Part shown: piece by piece, positions 50,850 to 60,294 of the stretch | Position numbering within the stretch: the stretch's first letter is position 1 | How the letters are laid out: every line of letters begins with the position of its first letter | From: Lachnospiraceae bacterium | GTDB lineage: Bacteria; Bacillota; Clostridia; Lachnospirales; Lachnospiraceae | Direction: 5' to 3' | Assembly (NCBI GenBank): GCA_015056945.1 | Contig: SVFH01000015.1 | Location: forward strand, 20,995-84,994 | DNA: 64,000 nt | Notes under the pieces: generated by a model | Databases searched by the model: none | The model's input: only the letters and a program-made list of their open reading frames with translations | Told to the model about the DNA's origin: nothing | Translations under genes and position numbers: made by a program

Positions 50850-53321
50850 TTATCTTTGTTTTTTACCGTCTGAGGTTTTATTATGAAAAAGGACTTTGCC
50901 GTTTTTCACACCGGCACATACTTTGTCTCCACGCTTAATCGTACCTGCAAGAATCTCCTGCGCAAGAGGATCTTCCACTACGGTCTGCAATGCTCTCTTC
51001 AAAGGTCTTGCACCCATTTTTTCATCACTGTATTTCTCTACAATATGATCTTTTAAGGCATTTGTAAAGCTTAATTCTATTTCCATCTGACGCATGCAAC
51101 GCTTCACCAAATTGGAAGAAAGAAGTTTAATAATCTCTTTCATTTCTTCCTTTCCTAACTGATGAAAAACAATAATATCATCAATTCGGTTAATAAATTC
51201 CGGTTTAAAAATACGCTTTACTTCTTCCATTACACCGGATTTCATTTTTTCATAATGATGCTCTTTGGATTGTTTTGCCGAGAATCCAAGATTCTTAGGT
51301 TCAACGATTTTTTGTGCACCTGCATTTGAAGTCATAATAAGAATCGTATTCTTAAAGCTTACTTTACGACCTTTGGCATCTGTAATATGACCATCATCCA
51401 ACACCTGCAACAAAATATTAAATACATCCGGATGTGCTTTCTCAATTTCATCAAACAACACAACCGAATATGGATTCCGACGTACTTTTTCACTCAATTG
51501 TCCGCCGTCTTCAAACCCGACATACCCGGGAGGTGAACCGATCATTTTGGAAACAGAATGCTGTTCCATATATTCAGACATATCAACACGAATCAGGGAA
51601 TCCTCTGAGCCGAATACAGCTTCTGCCAAAGCTTTACTAAGTTCTGTTTTACCAACACCCGTCGGTCCTAAAAACAGAAAACTTCCCATCGGGCGGTTCG
51701 GATCCTGTAACCCGACACGTCCTCTTCGAATTGCACGTGAAACCGCGCCAACTGCTTCTGTCTGTCCTATAACTCGTTTGTGTAAAATCGTTTCGAGCTT
51801 CATCAAACGCTCTGATTCTTTTTCTTCCAATCTTGTAACGGGAATTTTGGTCCACGCTGCGACAATTGCCGCAATATCCTCTTCCTCCACGGAATAAGCA
51901 GAAATTGCACTCTTCTTTTCAGCTTGATTCTGTGCCTTTCTTAATTTCACAAACAGCTCATCCTGTCGTTCTTTGACACTACCTGCCTCAGTGAAATTTT
52001 TCTCCAAAATCGCTTGACCTATTAATCGGTCACATTCTGCAATTTCTTCTTCGAGACGTCTGCAGGACTTGTTTTCTTTTTCTTTTTTGAAATGAACATT
52101 TGCAGATGCTTCATCAATCAAGTCAATTGCCTTATCCGGAAGATTTCGGTCATTAATGTAGCGTTCAGATAATTTGACCGCTGCTTCAATTGCTTCCTCC
52201 GTAACAGTAACATGATGATATGCCTCATAACGAGGAATAATTCCCTGCAAAATGCGTATCGCCTCTTCCGCATTCGGCTCTTCTACCATAACAGGCTGAA
52301 ATCTGCGTTCTAAAGCAGCATCTTTCTCAATATATTTGCGATATTCCGCAATGGTAGTCGCACCAATTAACTGAATCTCGCCTCTGGACAATGAAGGTTT
52401 TAAGATGCTTGCCGCATCAATAGAGCCTTCAGAACCGCCTGCTCCAATCATCGTATGAATCTCATCCATAAAAAGAATAACATTTCCCTGCGTTGTCACC
52501 TCACGAATTACTTCTTTCATTCGCTCCTCAAACTCTCCGCGATATTTACTTCCCGCAATCATTGCAGATAAATCAAGCGTAAGAATTCTTTTTGAACGCA
52601 TCCCTTCCGGAACGTCACCCGCAACAATTTTCTGTGCCAGTCCTTCCACAATTGCGGTTTTACCAACACCGGGTTCTCCGATCAGACAAGGATTATTCTT
52701 TGTTCTGCGTGAAAGAGTACGGAGTACACGCTTCATTTCATCTTCACGGCCGATTACACAATCCAGCTTCCCGTCTTTGGCAAGTTTTGTTAAATCTCTG
52801 CTGTATTTTTCCAGCATGGATTGTTTTCCGTTCTTTGAACCGGACTCTCTTTTTTTGATGAGGGTTTCTTTTAATTTCTCAACATCCTCTCCCATCGCCA
52901 TGATAAGATCCAGATAGAGTTTCTTGAAATCAACTTTCATAAATCCAAGAAACTTCACCGCCATGTTATTCCCATCCTGAATGATGGCAATCAATATATG
53001 TTCCGTTCCTGTTTCTGCAGCTTGAAACATCTCTGCCTGTCTATGACTGTCATCCAAAACAGCCAATGCTTTCGGTGTATATTGCAAAGCAGAAGCCGTC
53101 GGTTTCGTTTCCGCGGGAACTGCGTAGGAAGAAAGCAATTCTTTAATCTGTACCTCTGTTACACCATTTGCCTCTAATGCAGCGCGTGCAACAGAATTCT
53201 TTTCCTTAAATAATCCAAATAGAAGATGCTCGCATCCGATATAACTTTGAAACTGTTTTCTGGCTATTTCTTTTGCGTAACGCAAGACATTTTCGGCCTT
53301 ATCCGTAAACTTTTCCTGCAT
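50850..53321 (-). CDS. clpC: AAA+ protease regulatory ATPase ClpC
   Basis: This 823-residue Hsp100 unfoldase works with ClpP. It has the N-terminal Clp_N repeats (FTDKAENVLRYAKEIARKQF), AAA-1 with GEPGVGKTAIVEGLAQKIV, a short middle domain with a UVR-like segment (about residues 410-465), and AAA-2 with GPTGVGKTELSKALAEAVFG. The ClpP-docking loop reads NLGFSAKQ, with LGF. The short middle domain separates it from ClpB. No ctsR, mcsA or mcsB is next to it, unlike in Bacillus, so its heat-shock control must be elsewhere or different. Confidence 0.93.
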   Translation of the reverse strand: MQEKFTDKAENVLRYAKEIARKQFQSYIGCEHLLFGLFKEKNSVARAALEANGVTEVQIKELLSSYAVPAETKPTASALQYTPKALAVLDDSHRQAEMFQAAETGTEHILIAIIQDGNNMAVKFLGFMKVDFKKLYLDLIMAMGEDVEKLKETLIKKRESGSKNGKQSMLEKYSRDLTKLAKDGKLDCVIGREDEMKRVLRTLSRRTKNNPCLIGEPGVGKTAIVEGLAQKIVAGDVPEGMRSKRILTLDLSAMIAGSKYRGEFEERMKEVIREVTTQGNVILFMDEIHTMIGAGGSEGSIDAASILKPSLSRGEIQLIGATTIAEYRKYIEKDAALERRFQPVMVEEPNAEEAIRILQGIIPRYEAYHHVTVTEEAIEAAVKLSERYINDRNLPDKAIDLIDEASANVHFKKEKENKSCRRLEEEIAECDRLIGQAILEKNFTEAGSVKERQDELFVKLRKAQNQAEKKSAISAYSVEEEDIAAIVAAWTKIPVTRLEEKESERLMKLETILHKRVIGQTEAVGAVSRAIRRGRVGLQDPNRPMGSFLFLGPTGVGKTELSKALAEAVFGSEDSLIRVDMSEYMEQHSVSKMIGSPPGYVGFEDGGQLSEKVRRNPYSVVLFDEIEKAHPDVFNILLQVLDDGHITDAKGRKVSFKNTILIMTSNAGAQKIVEPKNLGFSAKQSKEHHYEKMKSGVMEEVKRIFKPEFINRIDDIIVFHQLGKEEMKEIIKLLSSNLVKRCMRQMEIELSFTNALKDHIVEKYSDEKMGARPLKRALQTVVEDPLAQEILAGTIKRGDKVCAGVKNGKVLFHNKTSDGKKQR

Positions 53322-53395
53322 ATCCGGCCTCCTTTTTGTTCTTTAAATCTCATTATACACCCCGGCATATTCTCCTTTTATTTTCTTTGCCGAGG

Positions 53396-53433
53396 TAAAA
53401 ACACGCATCTGCTCCTTCAAAAGGCAGATGCGT
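53396..53433 (-). terminator. Terminator of the SH3/Asp-rich gene
   Basis: A 10-bp stem (53403-53412 with 53424-53433) is followed by GTTTTTA on the minus strand. Confidence 0.75.
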
Positions 53434-53457
53434 TTGTTTTTCTCTTATAGTATACTC

Positions 53458-54981
53458 TTAAATATCAATAAAATTCAAATCATCATCATCGTCATCAGAA
53501 GTCAAGATTTCGTCCTCTTCGATTTCATCATCATCATCGTCTTCGTCATCATCATCGTCATCTACTTCTGTCGTGAAATAATCAAGTAATTTCTTTCCGA
53601 ACCCTTTCTTTTCACGTGTGACAGGAACAACTTCTTCCTCTTGTTCCTCTTCTTCGATTTCCTCTTCCTGTGCGAATACTTCACTTTCCTCTGTTTCAAA
53701 TGTTTCCGGAAGTTCAGGAGCCGGCATAATCAATGTTTTCGGTTCAATTGTTTTATTTTCAAGAGGTCTTTGATTGATGTAATTCATTTCCCTCTGAACC
53801 GGTGCCGCCTCTTCTTCGTCATCCAATTCCATTTCAAAATCAGATTCATCATCGCCATCGTCGTCATCGTCGTCATCGTCATACTCTTCGTAATCATCAT
53901 AACCACCCTTATTCTGGGAAAGTTTGAAAATCAAGAAGATAACCACACCTGCCAATACAGCAATTACACCGATGAGAACAAATGAAAGCCAGTTAAATAA
54001 TGGTGTTTCTTTCACAACAGTTACAGTCTGATTTGAAAAAACGGTGCCATATCTAACATATCCTTTGATAACACTGTCGAACAGATACCATTGCGGTTCT
54101 TCATTGCCTCTTGCCGCATAGATAATGAAATAATTATCCTTTGTCCACGCAGTATAATCATCAATTTCCGTCTGCTCAAAACCAACAGGAATGTTTTCCA
54201 ATGTAGACACAGGCTCTAAAAGTGTCAAATCTGCAACACTTGCACCTGCCTCTTTTACAGGTTCTTCCGTCACAGGAACACTGGGTGTTTCCTCTGAAAC
54301 CGGTTCTGTTGTCTCCTCGGTTGTCTCAGAATCATCAAGTTCTCCTTCAATTTCCGTTTCTTCCGGTTCCTGCTCCGGTGCTTCAAAATCAAGCAAATCC
54401 GAACGAACAAAACCTTTCATGGTTGTGCCGTTTCCTTTGAAGGTAACCTGATACCATTTCTTTCCATCTGTTCCGGTTGCTTCACCCGTAATCGTAAGTT
54501 CACTTCCGCCTTCTGCCGTAGCCACTTTCGCACTGGTAGTAGATGCTTCTTTACGGATATTAACCGGTGTTCTTCCTTTTACATATGCTTTCTTTTCTGT
54601 AACAGGTGTTACAGTCGTAGGCTGTGTCTGTTCTTCGTCTTCATCATCCGGTGCCTGTGCGCCTTCTTCCTGCTTGGATACGAAATCCGAACGAATATAT
54701 CCTACCACACCGTTTGTGAGCTTAACCTTATACCATATCTTACCATCAGCTCCGGTCTCTTCACCTAAAATATCTACCTTATCGTCCTCATTTACTGCTC
54801 CGACAGCTTCACTGGTTGCATCTGCCGACGCACGCACATTAACATTGCTCGTTTTTACCACACCGGGTGCTGCGAATGCCTTCAATGCAAAGAAAAACAG
54901 AAAACCGCAAAGCGCGAGCATAACAAGTGCACCCTGCAATAAATGTTGTCTTTTGTTCTGCAAATTGTTCAGTATCTTCAT
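53458..54981 (-). CDS. Membrane protein with two extracellular SH3 domains and an Asp-rich cytoplasmic tail
   Basis: This 507-residue protein has a signal/membrane segment at 15-37, two bacterial SH3 domains (about 40-100 with VNVRASADATSEAVGAV, and about 135-200 with VNIRKEASTTSAKVATAEGG), a Glu/Thr/Pro linker, another beta domain, a membrane helix near 330-352 (WLSFVLIGVIAVLAGVVIF), and a long acidic C-terminal region with runs of Asp (e.g. YDDDDDDDDGDD and ILTSDDDDDDLNFIDI). SH3 domains of this kind bind peptidoglycan. The ATG at 54981 follows GGAGG by five bases. Role unknown; a cell-wall sensor or an Mg2+/Ca2+-binding tail are guesses. Confidence 0.8.
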   Translation of the reverse strand: MKILNNLQNKRQHLLQGALVMLALCGFLFFFALKAFAAPGVVKTSNVNVRASADATSEAVGAVNEDDKVDILGEETGADGKIWYKVKLTNGVVGYIRSDFVSKQEEGAQAPDDEDEEQTQPTTVTPVTEKKAYVKGRTPVNIRKEASTTSAKVATAEGGSELTITGEATGTDGKKWYQVTFKGNGTTMKGFVRSDLLDFEAPEQEPEETEIEGELDDSETTEETTEPVSEETPSVPVTEEPVKEAGASVADLTLLEPVSTLENIPVGFEQTEIDDYTAWTKDNYFIIYAARGNEEPQWYLFDSVIKGYVRYGTVFSNQTVTVVKETPLFNWLSFVLIGVIAVLAGVVIFLIFKLSQNKGGYDDYEEYDDDDDDDDGDDESDFEMELDDEEEAAPVQREMNYINQRPLENKTIEPKTLIMPAPELPETFETEESEVFAQEEEIEEEEQEEEVVPVTREKKGFGKKLLDYFTTEVDDDDDDEDDDDDEIEEDEILTSDDDDDDLNFIDI

Positions 54982-55022
54982 TTCATCCTCCATCAAGCAA
55001 CTACTGCATTGTTTCTGTAAAT

Positions 55023-56294
55023 TTATGCCTCATCAATAGCTTTACCGATATCATGACGCATATACTTATTATCAAAAGAAACCCATTCGGTTGCAGCATA
55101 TGCTTTTGTGCGAGCTTCTTTCAAAGTATCTCCTTTGGCTGTAATACCAAGCACCCTTCCGCCTGCCGTTACAACTTTTTCTTCTGCAAACTTACTTCCT
55201 GCATGGAAGCAGAAATAATCATCTTTACCCGCAAAAGCATCGAGACCTTTGATTTCAAATCCTTTCTCGTATGCAAGCGGATATCCGTCTGAAGCAAGTA
55301 CTACACAAACAGCAGCATTATCTTCAAACTCAAGTGTCACCTGATCAAGTGTACCATCTACACAAGCTTCCATTACTTCGATAATATCGTTCTTCATACG
55401 AGGTAATACAACCTGTGTTTCCGGATCTCCGAATCTGGCATTGTATTCAAGTACTCTCGGTCCATCCGGTGTAAGCATAAGACCAAAGAAAATAACTCCT
55501 TTAAATTCACGGCCTTCCGCACGCATGGCATCAACAGTAGCCTGATAAATATATTTACGGCAAAATGCGTCCACTTCATCTGTATAGAACGGACTCGGTG
55601 AAAACGTTCCCATACCGCCGGTATTGAGTCCCTCATCTCCGTCTTTTGCACGCTTATGGTCCTGTGCTGAAGTCATTACCTGAATATTCTTTCCGTCTAC
55701 AAATGTTAATACGGAAACCTCGCGTCCTGTCATAAATTCTTCAATTACCATACGATTTCCGGCTGTACCAAACTTCTTATCCAGCATAATCTCTTTTACG
55801 CCGGCGACCGCTTCCTCATAGGTATTGCAAATCAATACACCTTTACCGAGCGCAAGTCCGTCTGCCTTTAATACGACAGGAAACTTGGAATTCTTCAGAT
55901 AGTCAATTGCTGCGTCTGCATCATCAAAAGTATCATATGCAGCTGTCGGAATATTATATTTTTTCATCAAATCCTTGGAAAAGGCTTTGCTTCCCTCCAG
56001 AATTGCAGCTGCTTTGCTCGGACCGAAAGTTTTGAATCCGGCTTCCGTCATTACATCAGCAAGTCCGGCTACCAAAGGATCATCCGGCGCAACAATGACA
56101 AAATCCACTGCCTTTTCAATCGCATATTCTTTCAATTTATCAAATTCCATCACGCCAATCGGTGCACATTCTGCAATTTCTGCAATTCCTGCATTTCCCG
56201 GTGCGCAATAAATTTTATCTACTTTCGGGCTCTTTGCAACACTTTGCGCAATCGCATGCTCTCTGCCGCCGCCGCCAATAATCAAAACTTTCAT
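55023..56294 (-). CDS. purD: Phosphoribosylamine-glycine ligase
   Basis: This 423-residue ATP-grasp enzyme makes GAR from phosphoribosylamine and glycine. It starts MKVLIIGGGGREHAIAQS and has the ATP-grasp core KADGLALGKGVLIC and EEFMTGREVSVLTFVDG, then GGMGTFSPSPFY and the metal-binding EYNARFGDPE. The ATG at 56294 follows GGAGG by seven bases. Fourth gene of purE-purM-purN-purD; the SH3 gene follows. Confidence 0.96.
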   Translation of the reverse strand: MKVLIIGGGGREHAIAQSVAKSPKVDKIYCAPGNAGIAEIAECAPIGVMEFDKLKEYAIEKAVDFVIVAPDDPLVAGLADVMTEAGFKTFGPSKAAAILEGSKAFSKDLMKKYNIPTAAYDTFDDADAAIDYLKNSKFPVVLKADGLALGKGVLICNTYEEAVAGVKEIMLDKKFGTAGNRMVIEEFMTGREVSVLTFVDGKNIQVMTSAQDHKRAKDGDEGLNTGGMGTFSPSPFYTDEVDAFCRKYIYQATVDAMRAEGREFKGVIFFGLMLTPDGPRVLEYNARFGDPETQVVLPRMKNDIIEVMEACVDGTLDQVTLEFEDNAAVCVVLASDGYPLAYEKGFEIKGLDAFAGKDDYFCFHAGSKFAEEKVVTAGGRVLGITAKGDTLKEARTKAYAATEWVSFDNKYMRHDIGKAIDEA

Positions 56295-56361
56295 TTCATT
56301 TCCTCCATTTATCATATGCAGATAAGCAAACTATCATCTGCAAAAGAAAAGTTGACTCCTC

Positions 56362-56964
56362 TTATCCTAACTGAACCTTACCCTCTGCAATCAAACGGAT
56401 TGCCCCTGGCAAAATCTCCCATTCCGCTTCCTGCATAACTCTAAGCTGTAACTCCTGCGGAGTATCGCCTTCGCATACGTAAACAGCCTTCTGTAAAATT
56501 ATCGGTCCCGTATCCGTTCCTTCATCCACAAAATGAACCGTAGCACCGGTCACTTTCACACCACGCTCCAATGCTGCTTCGTGCACTTTTAATCCGTAGT
56601 ATCCCGTTCCGCAAAAAGCAGGAATCAGGGATGGATGAATATTAATAATCCTGTTACGGTATTTCTGAATAACTTCCTTAGGAATTACAACCAGAAATCC
56701 CGCGAGTACAATCAAATCAGGTGCTGCTTCATCAATTGCCGAAAGGAATGCCTTATGAAAATCCTCTCTGCTCTCATACGCCTTCGGCGAAACACAAACG
56801 CCTTCTATTCCGGCATTACGCGCCCTTTCCAATGCATATGCATTAGCATTATTACTGATGACACGCACAATCTTAGTGTCCCCCAGTTCACCTGCTGCCT
56901 GCTTTTCAATAATCGCCTGCAGATTCGTTCCTCCACCGGATACACATACCAGAATTTTTAACAT
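56362..56964 (-). CDS. purN: Phosphoribosylglycinamide formyltransferase (GART)
   Basis: This 200-residue enzyme moves a formyl group from 10-formyl-THF to GAR. It has the N-terminal VCVSGGGTNLQAII and the catalytic set NIHPSLIPAF, VTGATVHFVDEGTDTGPII with Asn, His and Asp in the expected places. The start codon overlaps the purM end by seven bases, so the two are coupled. It links the purine operon to the folate genes at 7-11 kb. Confidence 0.96.
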   Translation of the reverse strand: MLKILVCVSGGGTNLQAIIEKQAAGELGDTKIVRVISNNANAYALERARNAGIEGVCVSPKAYESREDFHKAFLSAIDEAAPDLIVLAGFLVVIPKEVIQKYRNRIINIHPSLIPAFCGTGYYGLKVHEAALERGVKVTGATVHFVDEGTDTGPIILQKAVYVCEGDTPQELQLRVMQEAEWEILPGAIRLIAEGKVQLG

Positions 56965-57989
56965 AACGTTACTCCCTTTTCACCTGTTTCGGCCTGACCA
57001 ACAACATATGCCTTATCACCGGCTGATGCAATTGCTGCCATTGCCTTGTCAACATCTGCAGGGTCAACTGCTACAACCATTCCAAGTCCCATGTTATATG
57101 TGTTATACATCATATCATCTGCGACATTGCCCTTTTTCTGCATTAATTTGAAAATAGCAGGTACTTCATAACTGTCTTTACGGACAACTGCACGAATTCC
57201 TTCAGGAAGCATTCTGGGGATATTTTCCTGGAATCCGCCACCTGTAATATGACTGCATCCATGAATTCTTACACCTGCATCTTTTACAGCCTTTAATGCT
57301 TTCACATAAATTCTGGTCGGTGCAAGAAGTGCCTCGCCCAAAGTGGTTCCGAGTTCATCATAATATGTATTCAATCCTTCTTTGGTTAACTCCTTTTCAA
57401 AAATCTTTCTAACCAAAGAAAATCCGTTACTGTGTACACCCGTAGATGCAATACCGATTAAAACATCTCCTGCTTTGATTTCAGCTCCGGTAATAATTTC
57501 TTTTTTATCTGCAACACCTACTGCAAAACCGGCAAGATCATAATCTTCTTCCGGCATCATTCCCGGATGTTCTGCTGTTTCTCCACCGATCAATGCACAT
57601 CCTGACTGCTTGCAGCCTTCTGCAACACCACTTACGATTGTCGCAATCTTTTCTGGAATATTTTTGCCGCATGCAATATAGTCCAAGAAGAATAACGGTT
57701 CGCCACCCGCACATGCCACATCATTTACGCACATTGCAACAGCATCAATACCGATTGTATCATGCTTATCCATAATAATAGCCAGTTTCACCTTGGTTCC
57801 GCATCCGTCCGTACCGGATAAAAGAACCGGCTCCTCCATATCCTTAATGGTCGACATGGAAAAAGCTCCGGAAAAACCGCCAAGACCGCCTAATACTTCC
57901 GGTCTCATCGTTTCTTTCACGTGTTTCTTCATCAATTCAACTGATTTGTAACCTGCCTCAATATCAACTCCGGCTGTCTTGTAATCCAT
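56958..57989 (-). CDS. purM: Phosphoribosylformylglycinamidine cyclo-ligase
   Basis: This 343-residue AIR synthetase closes the imidazole ring. Characteristic elements are the start DYKTAGVDIEAGYKSVELMK, the ATP-binding SGTDGCGTKVKLAI, and DAVAMCVNDVACAGGEPLFF followed by GETAEHPGMM and SHITGGGFQENIPRML. Second gene of the operon, 36 bases after purE. Confidence 0.97.
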   Translation of the reverse strand: MDYKTAGVDIEAGYKSVELMKKHVKETMRPEVLGGLGGFSGAFSMSTIKDMEEPVLLSGTDGCGTKVKLAIIMDKHDTIGIDAVAMCVNDVACAGGEPLFFLDYIACGKNIPEKIATIVSGVAEGCKQSGCALIGGETAEHPGMMPEEDYDLAGFAVGVADKKEIITGAEIKAGDVLIGIASTGVHSNGFSLVRKIFEKELTKEGLNTYYDELGTTLGEALLAPTRIYVKALKAVKDAGVRIHGCSHITGGGFQENIPRMLPEGIRAVVRKDSYEVPAIFKLMQKKGNVADDMMYNTYNMGLGMVVAVDPADVDKAMAAIASAGDKAYVVGQAETGEKGVTLC

Positions 57990-58025
57990 TTTTTCTTCCT
58001 CCGTTTATCTTATAGATAATCACTT

Positions 58026-58532
58026 TTATTTATTGTAATTTTTGTATCCTACTTCCTGTAATCTGGCATCTTTCTTCTGCACGGCTTCTTTCAAAGTAGT
58101 TGCATAGTTCTTAACCTTATTTAACAACTCCGGATCGGAAGTAGCAAGTATCTTTGCAGCAAGAATACCTGCATTCGCACCACCGTTAATTGCCACAGTC
58201 GCCACCGGAATTCCGGAAGGCATCTGTACGATAGAGTAAAGAGAATCTCTTCCTCCAAGGGATGATGTATGCATCGGAATACCGATTACAGGCATCGGAA
58301 AAATTGCCGCGCACATTCCCGGAAGGTGTGCAGCCATGCCGGCACCTGCGATAATCACTTTAAAACCCTTTTCTTCTGCTGTTTTCGCATATTCAAAAAA
58401 CACATCGGGTTCTCTGTGTGCGGAAATAATGGTCATTTCATATGAAATTCCAAACTCCTCTAACATCTCTGCGGCTTTCGCCATTACGGGCATATCTGAA
58501 TCGCTGCCCATTACAATACCAACCTGTGCCAC
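58026..58532 (-). CDS. purE: N5-carboxyaminoimidazole ribonucleotide mutase (PurE)
   Basis: This 168-residue protein has the class I PurE motifs VGIVMGSDSDMPVM and SAHREPDVFFEYAK, and the substrate loop AGMAAHLPGMCAAIFPMPVI, so it is N5-CAIR mutase rather than class II. The start codon is GTG at 58532, eight bases after GGAGG; no ATG is available upstream. It leads the purE-purM-purN-purD operon with its own promoter. No PurK is seen in the window. Confidence 0.95.
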   Translation of the reverse strand: MAQVGIVMGSDSDMPVMAKAAEMLEEFGISYEMTIISAHREPDVFFEYAKTAEEKGFKVIIAGAGMAAHLPGMCAAIFPMPVIGIPMHTSSLGGRDSLYSIVQMPSGIPVATVAINGGANAGILAAKILATSDPELLNKVKNYATTLKEAVQKKDARLQEVGYKNYNK

Positions 58533-58602
58533 TTCACAATCCTCCGTTTATTTCATATTCTCCTGTATACATATTACGTCTTGTACATACGCATACACAT
58601 TT

Positions 58603-58631
58603 ATTCTACTAAAAAGATTCTGTACATGCAA
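58603..58631 (-). promoter_or_regulatory. Promoter of the purEMND operon
   Basis: TTGCAT (58626-58631) and TAGAAT (58603-58608), 17 bases apart on the minus strand. The leader is about 60 bases and shows no purine-riboswitch core. Confidence 0.5.
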
Positions 58632-58652
58632 GCATTTTAAGACTTTAAATGT

Positions 58653-58697
58653 GTAAAAAAAATGGACAGAATGTAGGATTTTTCCTACACTCTATCC
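58653..58697 (-). terminator. Terminator of the RsiV-like lipoprotein gene
   Basis: A 14-bp stem (58664-58677 with 58684-58697) is perfect on the minus strand if two G-U pairs are allowed, and is followed by eight T on that strand. On the plus strand the same positions would be mismatched, so it works one way only. Confidence 0.8.
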
Positions 58698-58709
58698 AAA
58701 ATAATCATT

Positions 58710-60281
58710 TTAGCCTGCGTATAAAAGTTCTTCAAAACATTCTTCTGCCGGAAAACCATTTACAGTCGGAGGCCATCCGGGTGTAACGGATAAGATACAA
58801 CGGCGTTCGTCTTCCATTCTAAAAATCATGTAAGTTGCACAGTCTGTTCTGTCAAAGAAGAGTTCCGTTCCGACAGGACAAGTCGTCGTTCCGACAGCAT
58901 TCCCTTCTTCATCAATCAGTGTTACATCAAGTTCTTTTTTGGTAATAACACTTCCGCCGCCCACTTTATAATCTTCTTCCAGATATATAGGACAACCGTC
59001 CTCTCCGATTGTGCAGATGCTTTCAATTGTATGTGTTCCGAGCACGTCCGCTACTGTCCTAATTGCAAATTCTTCCGTATTTGTAAAATCATGTAAATGA
59101 CCTTCCCATGACGTCACCTGTTCCACGGTTCCTGCGTTCAGACTGTATACAGTGAAATTCCTGTGGTCATTGTCATGATGCGTTTCAACATAAATATAAT
59201 ATGCACCGTTTCTCTTTACAAGATAGGTATCTGCACTGTAAAAATAGGATTCATAATCTAACATATTACCTTCAAACATAACCGAATAGTAATCGCAGGC
59301 ATCTCCTTCAGCGGTTCCGTAACAGATTACGCATGCGTTTTCTGTAATATTGTCTCCATCTACATCTAAGTCAACACCATCTGAAGGATTAAAATGCGTA
59401 ACATAGTTCGAAGTATCCTCGGGAAGGTATCTCTCCTGAAAGAGTTCCGGCGCTTCAGCATAAAGAATTTTCAACTGTTGTAAACCATCTGCATAACTTC
59501 CGATTTCATAATGTCCGAAATAAAAAACAATTCCGTCATGTTCCAGTGTCCATGTGAATTCAAGCATACTTTCCGGATTCAAATATTCTTCAAACACCTG
59601 CTGCGGACTGTCAGCAAAAATGGTAATATCCTGATACTTATATGAAAGTTTCTCTGCCAGTAATGCCGGTATACGTGAAACATCCGTAATAACATCTTCT
59701 AACGCAAGACGCTTTCCTGTCTTCACATCCCATGTATAACCACCGTATGTACTGCTTCCGTGTATTCCGCCGCTGAAAAAATAGTAATCCTCTTCAACAG
59801 AAAGGACCTTACTGTCTACTCGTTTCAAATACAAATCAGAAGAAATTTCATATGCACCGAAGAAATATTCCGGATTATCCGCATAATCAGCACGTGCACA
59901 GGACTTAACACTTTCAAATTCTGCTTCCATGCTTTCTGTCTGCGTCTTGTTCCAGCTTTCCAGACTATCTTTTAACGGCCCCTGCATCAGTTCATCCGTA
60001 ACAAACAGACCATAATTTCCCCTTGCATACATCATTCCTTCATAATCAAAAAGGCTGACGTTTTTAAGGCTCATCTTCGGCACTAAGATTTCCGCTTCAA
60101 CAACTGTTTCACTTTCTTCGGGTACCGACTCCGATTGCACCTCTTCATACTCCTGTTCGGATGCTTCAGAATTTGGCAAATCTATCGGAAAATCCGGCTT
60201 ACAGGCAGTAAATGCAGTTACCGTAAGAAGTGTAAGCATCGTTACCGTTCCCAACATCTTAACAATTCCGTTCTTTTTCAT
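58710..60281 (-). CDS. Lipoprotein with DUF3298/RsiV-like domain
   Basis: This 523-residue protein has a type II signal peptide with a lipobox ending TAFTAC (Cys near residue 27) and an acidic linker to about 60. Residues about 65-300 resemble the DUF4163/DUF3298 pair of RsiV and PdaC, including FFSGGIHGSSTYGGYTWDV and TGKRLALEDVITD. A second beta-rich domain follows to the end (about 310-523). No sigma-factor gene is near, so an anti-sigma role is not supported; an extracellular sensor or enzyme-like domain is possible. The ATG at 60281 has GGGGG upstream; an in-frame start 12 codons earlier overlaps the aminopeptidase stop. Confidence 0.78.
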   Translation of the reverse strand: MKKNGIVKMLGTVTMLTLLTVTAFTACKPDFPIDLPNSEASEQEYEEVQSESVPEESETVVEAEILVPKMSLKNVSLFDYEGMMYARGNYGLFVTDELMQGPLKDSLESWNKTQTESMEAEFESVKSCARADYADNPEYFFGAYEISSDLYLKRVDSKVLSVEEDYYFFSGGIHGSSTYGGYTWDVKTGKRLALEDVITDVSRIPALLAEKLSYKYQDITIFADSPQQVFEEYLNPESMLEFTWTLEHDGIVFYFGHYEIGSYADGLQQLKILYAEAPELFQERYLPEDTSNYVTHFNPSDGVDLDVDGDNITENACVICYGTAEGDACDYYSVMFEGNMLDYESYFYSADTYLVKRNGAYYIYVETHHDNDHRNFTVYSLNAGTVEQVTSWEGHLHDFTNTEEFAIRTVADVLGTHTIESICTIGEDGCPIYLEEDYKVGGGSVITKKELDVTLIDEEGNAVGTTTCPVGTELFFDRTDCATYMIFRMEDERRCILSVTPGWPPTVNGFPAEECFEELLYAG

Positions 60282-60294
60282 TTCAATTCCCCCT

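Noticed and set aside
53322..53400. CtsR operator ahead of clpC
   Set aside because: No tandem GGTCAAA-type heptads were found in the gap.
53510..53580. Tandem short repeats (ATC/GTC triplets), first look like a microsatellite or CRISPR
   Set aside because: They are Asp codons of the acidic tail in an intact frame; no spacers or regular repeat units.
58532..58660. Possible purine riboswitch or PurR box ahead of purE
   Set aside because: The leader is only about 60 bases and shows neither the purine-riboswitch three-way junction core nor a PurR-box pair.
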